Shown in pieces: positions 63,996 through 64,000 of a stretch of DNA of 64,000 nucleotides. The DNA is from Rhodopseudomonas boonkerdii (GTDB taxonomy: Bacteria; Pseudomonadota; Alphaproteobacteria; Rhizobiales; Xanthobacteraceae). The first letter of the stretch is position 1, and each line of letters opens with the position of its first letter. The notes beneath the pieces are model-generated. The model did not search any database and was not told the origin of the DNA. It saw only the letters and a list, made by a program, of their open reading frames with translations. The DNA is taken from the NCBI RefSeq assembly GCF_021184025.1, contig NZ_CP036537.1, positions 5,084,001-5,148,000 on the forward strand, given 5' to 3'. A program made the translations under genes and the position numbers.

Positions 63996-64000
63996 AACCG

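Overview
The window looks like chromosome of an alphaproteobacterium of the Bradyrhizobium/Rhodopseudomonas/Afipia group (Nitrobacteraceae). The reasons are high G+C with strong third-position bias, the nitrogen-type PTS pair EIIA-HPr, the conserved block tlpA / argH / lipoprotein / lysA / TIGR02302, and many short palindromic intergenic repeats of the kind common in that group. I see no tRNA, rRNA, CRISPR array, integrase or insertion sequence. The assignment comes from reading the sequence, not from a search.

Layout. 1-4.1 kb: end of a PTS EIIA gene, HPr, a membrane glycosyltransferase and lepA. 4.2-9.8 kb: a small DUF4258/DUF2283 gene pair, an amino-acid type binding protein, a PAS-GGDEF-EAL protein and MepA. 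9.8-13 kb: molybdate uptake (separate Mop protein, unknown secreted protein, modA, modB, short modC). 13.1-18.1 kb: K+/H+ antiporter, MscS channel, sfsA and map.

18.1-31.9 kb is an accessory region built around radC. A truncated 5' radC (18435-18689) follows map. A second copy of the map tail plus an intact radC lies at 25386-26437, and a diverged 3' piece of radC lies at 31787-31948. Between the first two is island A: a RpoE/ChrR-type sigma/anti-sigma pair with lipid-modifying genes (flavin oxidoreductase, DUF1365, DUF1295, a CFA-like methyltransferase, DUF2177). Three promoter-like sites of the form TGATC[C/T]-N16/17-CGTA precede its three transcription units, so it reads as a self-contained singlet-oxygen/membrane-lipid regulon. 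Between the second and third radC pieces is island B: glutathione-independent formaldehyde dehydrogenase, a DJ-1/PfpI protein, an aldo/keto reductase, a small monooxygenase-fold protein and a Crp/Fnr regulator, which looks like a reactive-carbonyl defence set.

32-48.9 kb: an AprI-like protein, an ABC importer operon with a hydroxyacid dehydrogenase, a creatininase-family amidohydrolase, a large double-domain outer-membrane protein, an FMN glutamate-synthase-like enzyme, ferredoxin-NADP reductase, an overlapping ATP-grasp/Mur-ligase pair that resembles a split cyanophycin synthetase, a DctA symporter overlapping an ABC-type binding protein, and an NADP oxidoreductase. 49-58.6 kb: the TIGR02302-lysA-lipoprotein-argH block with divergent tlpA, then DUF1428 and a divergent MFS/AraC pair. 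58.6-64 kb: a small YjfB-like protein, a LysR-controlled tautomerase/aminotransferase operon ending in a 43-residue membrane peptide, a GlxA regulator, a rhodanese and 3-hydroxybutyryl-CoA dehydrogenase.
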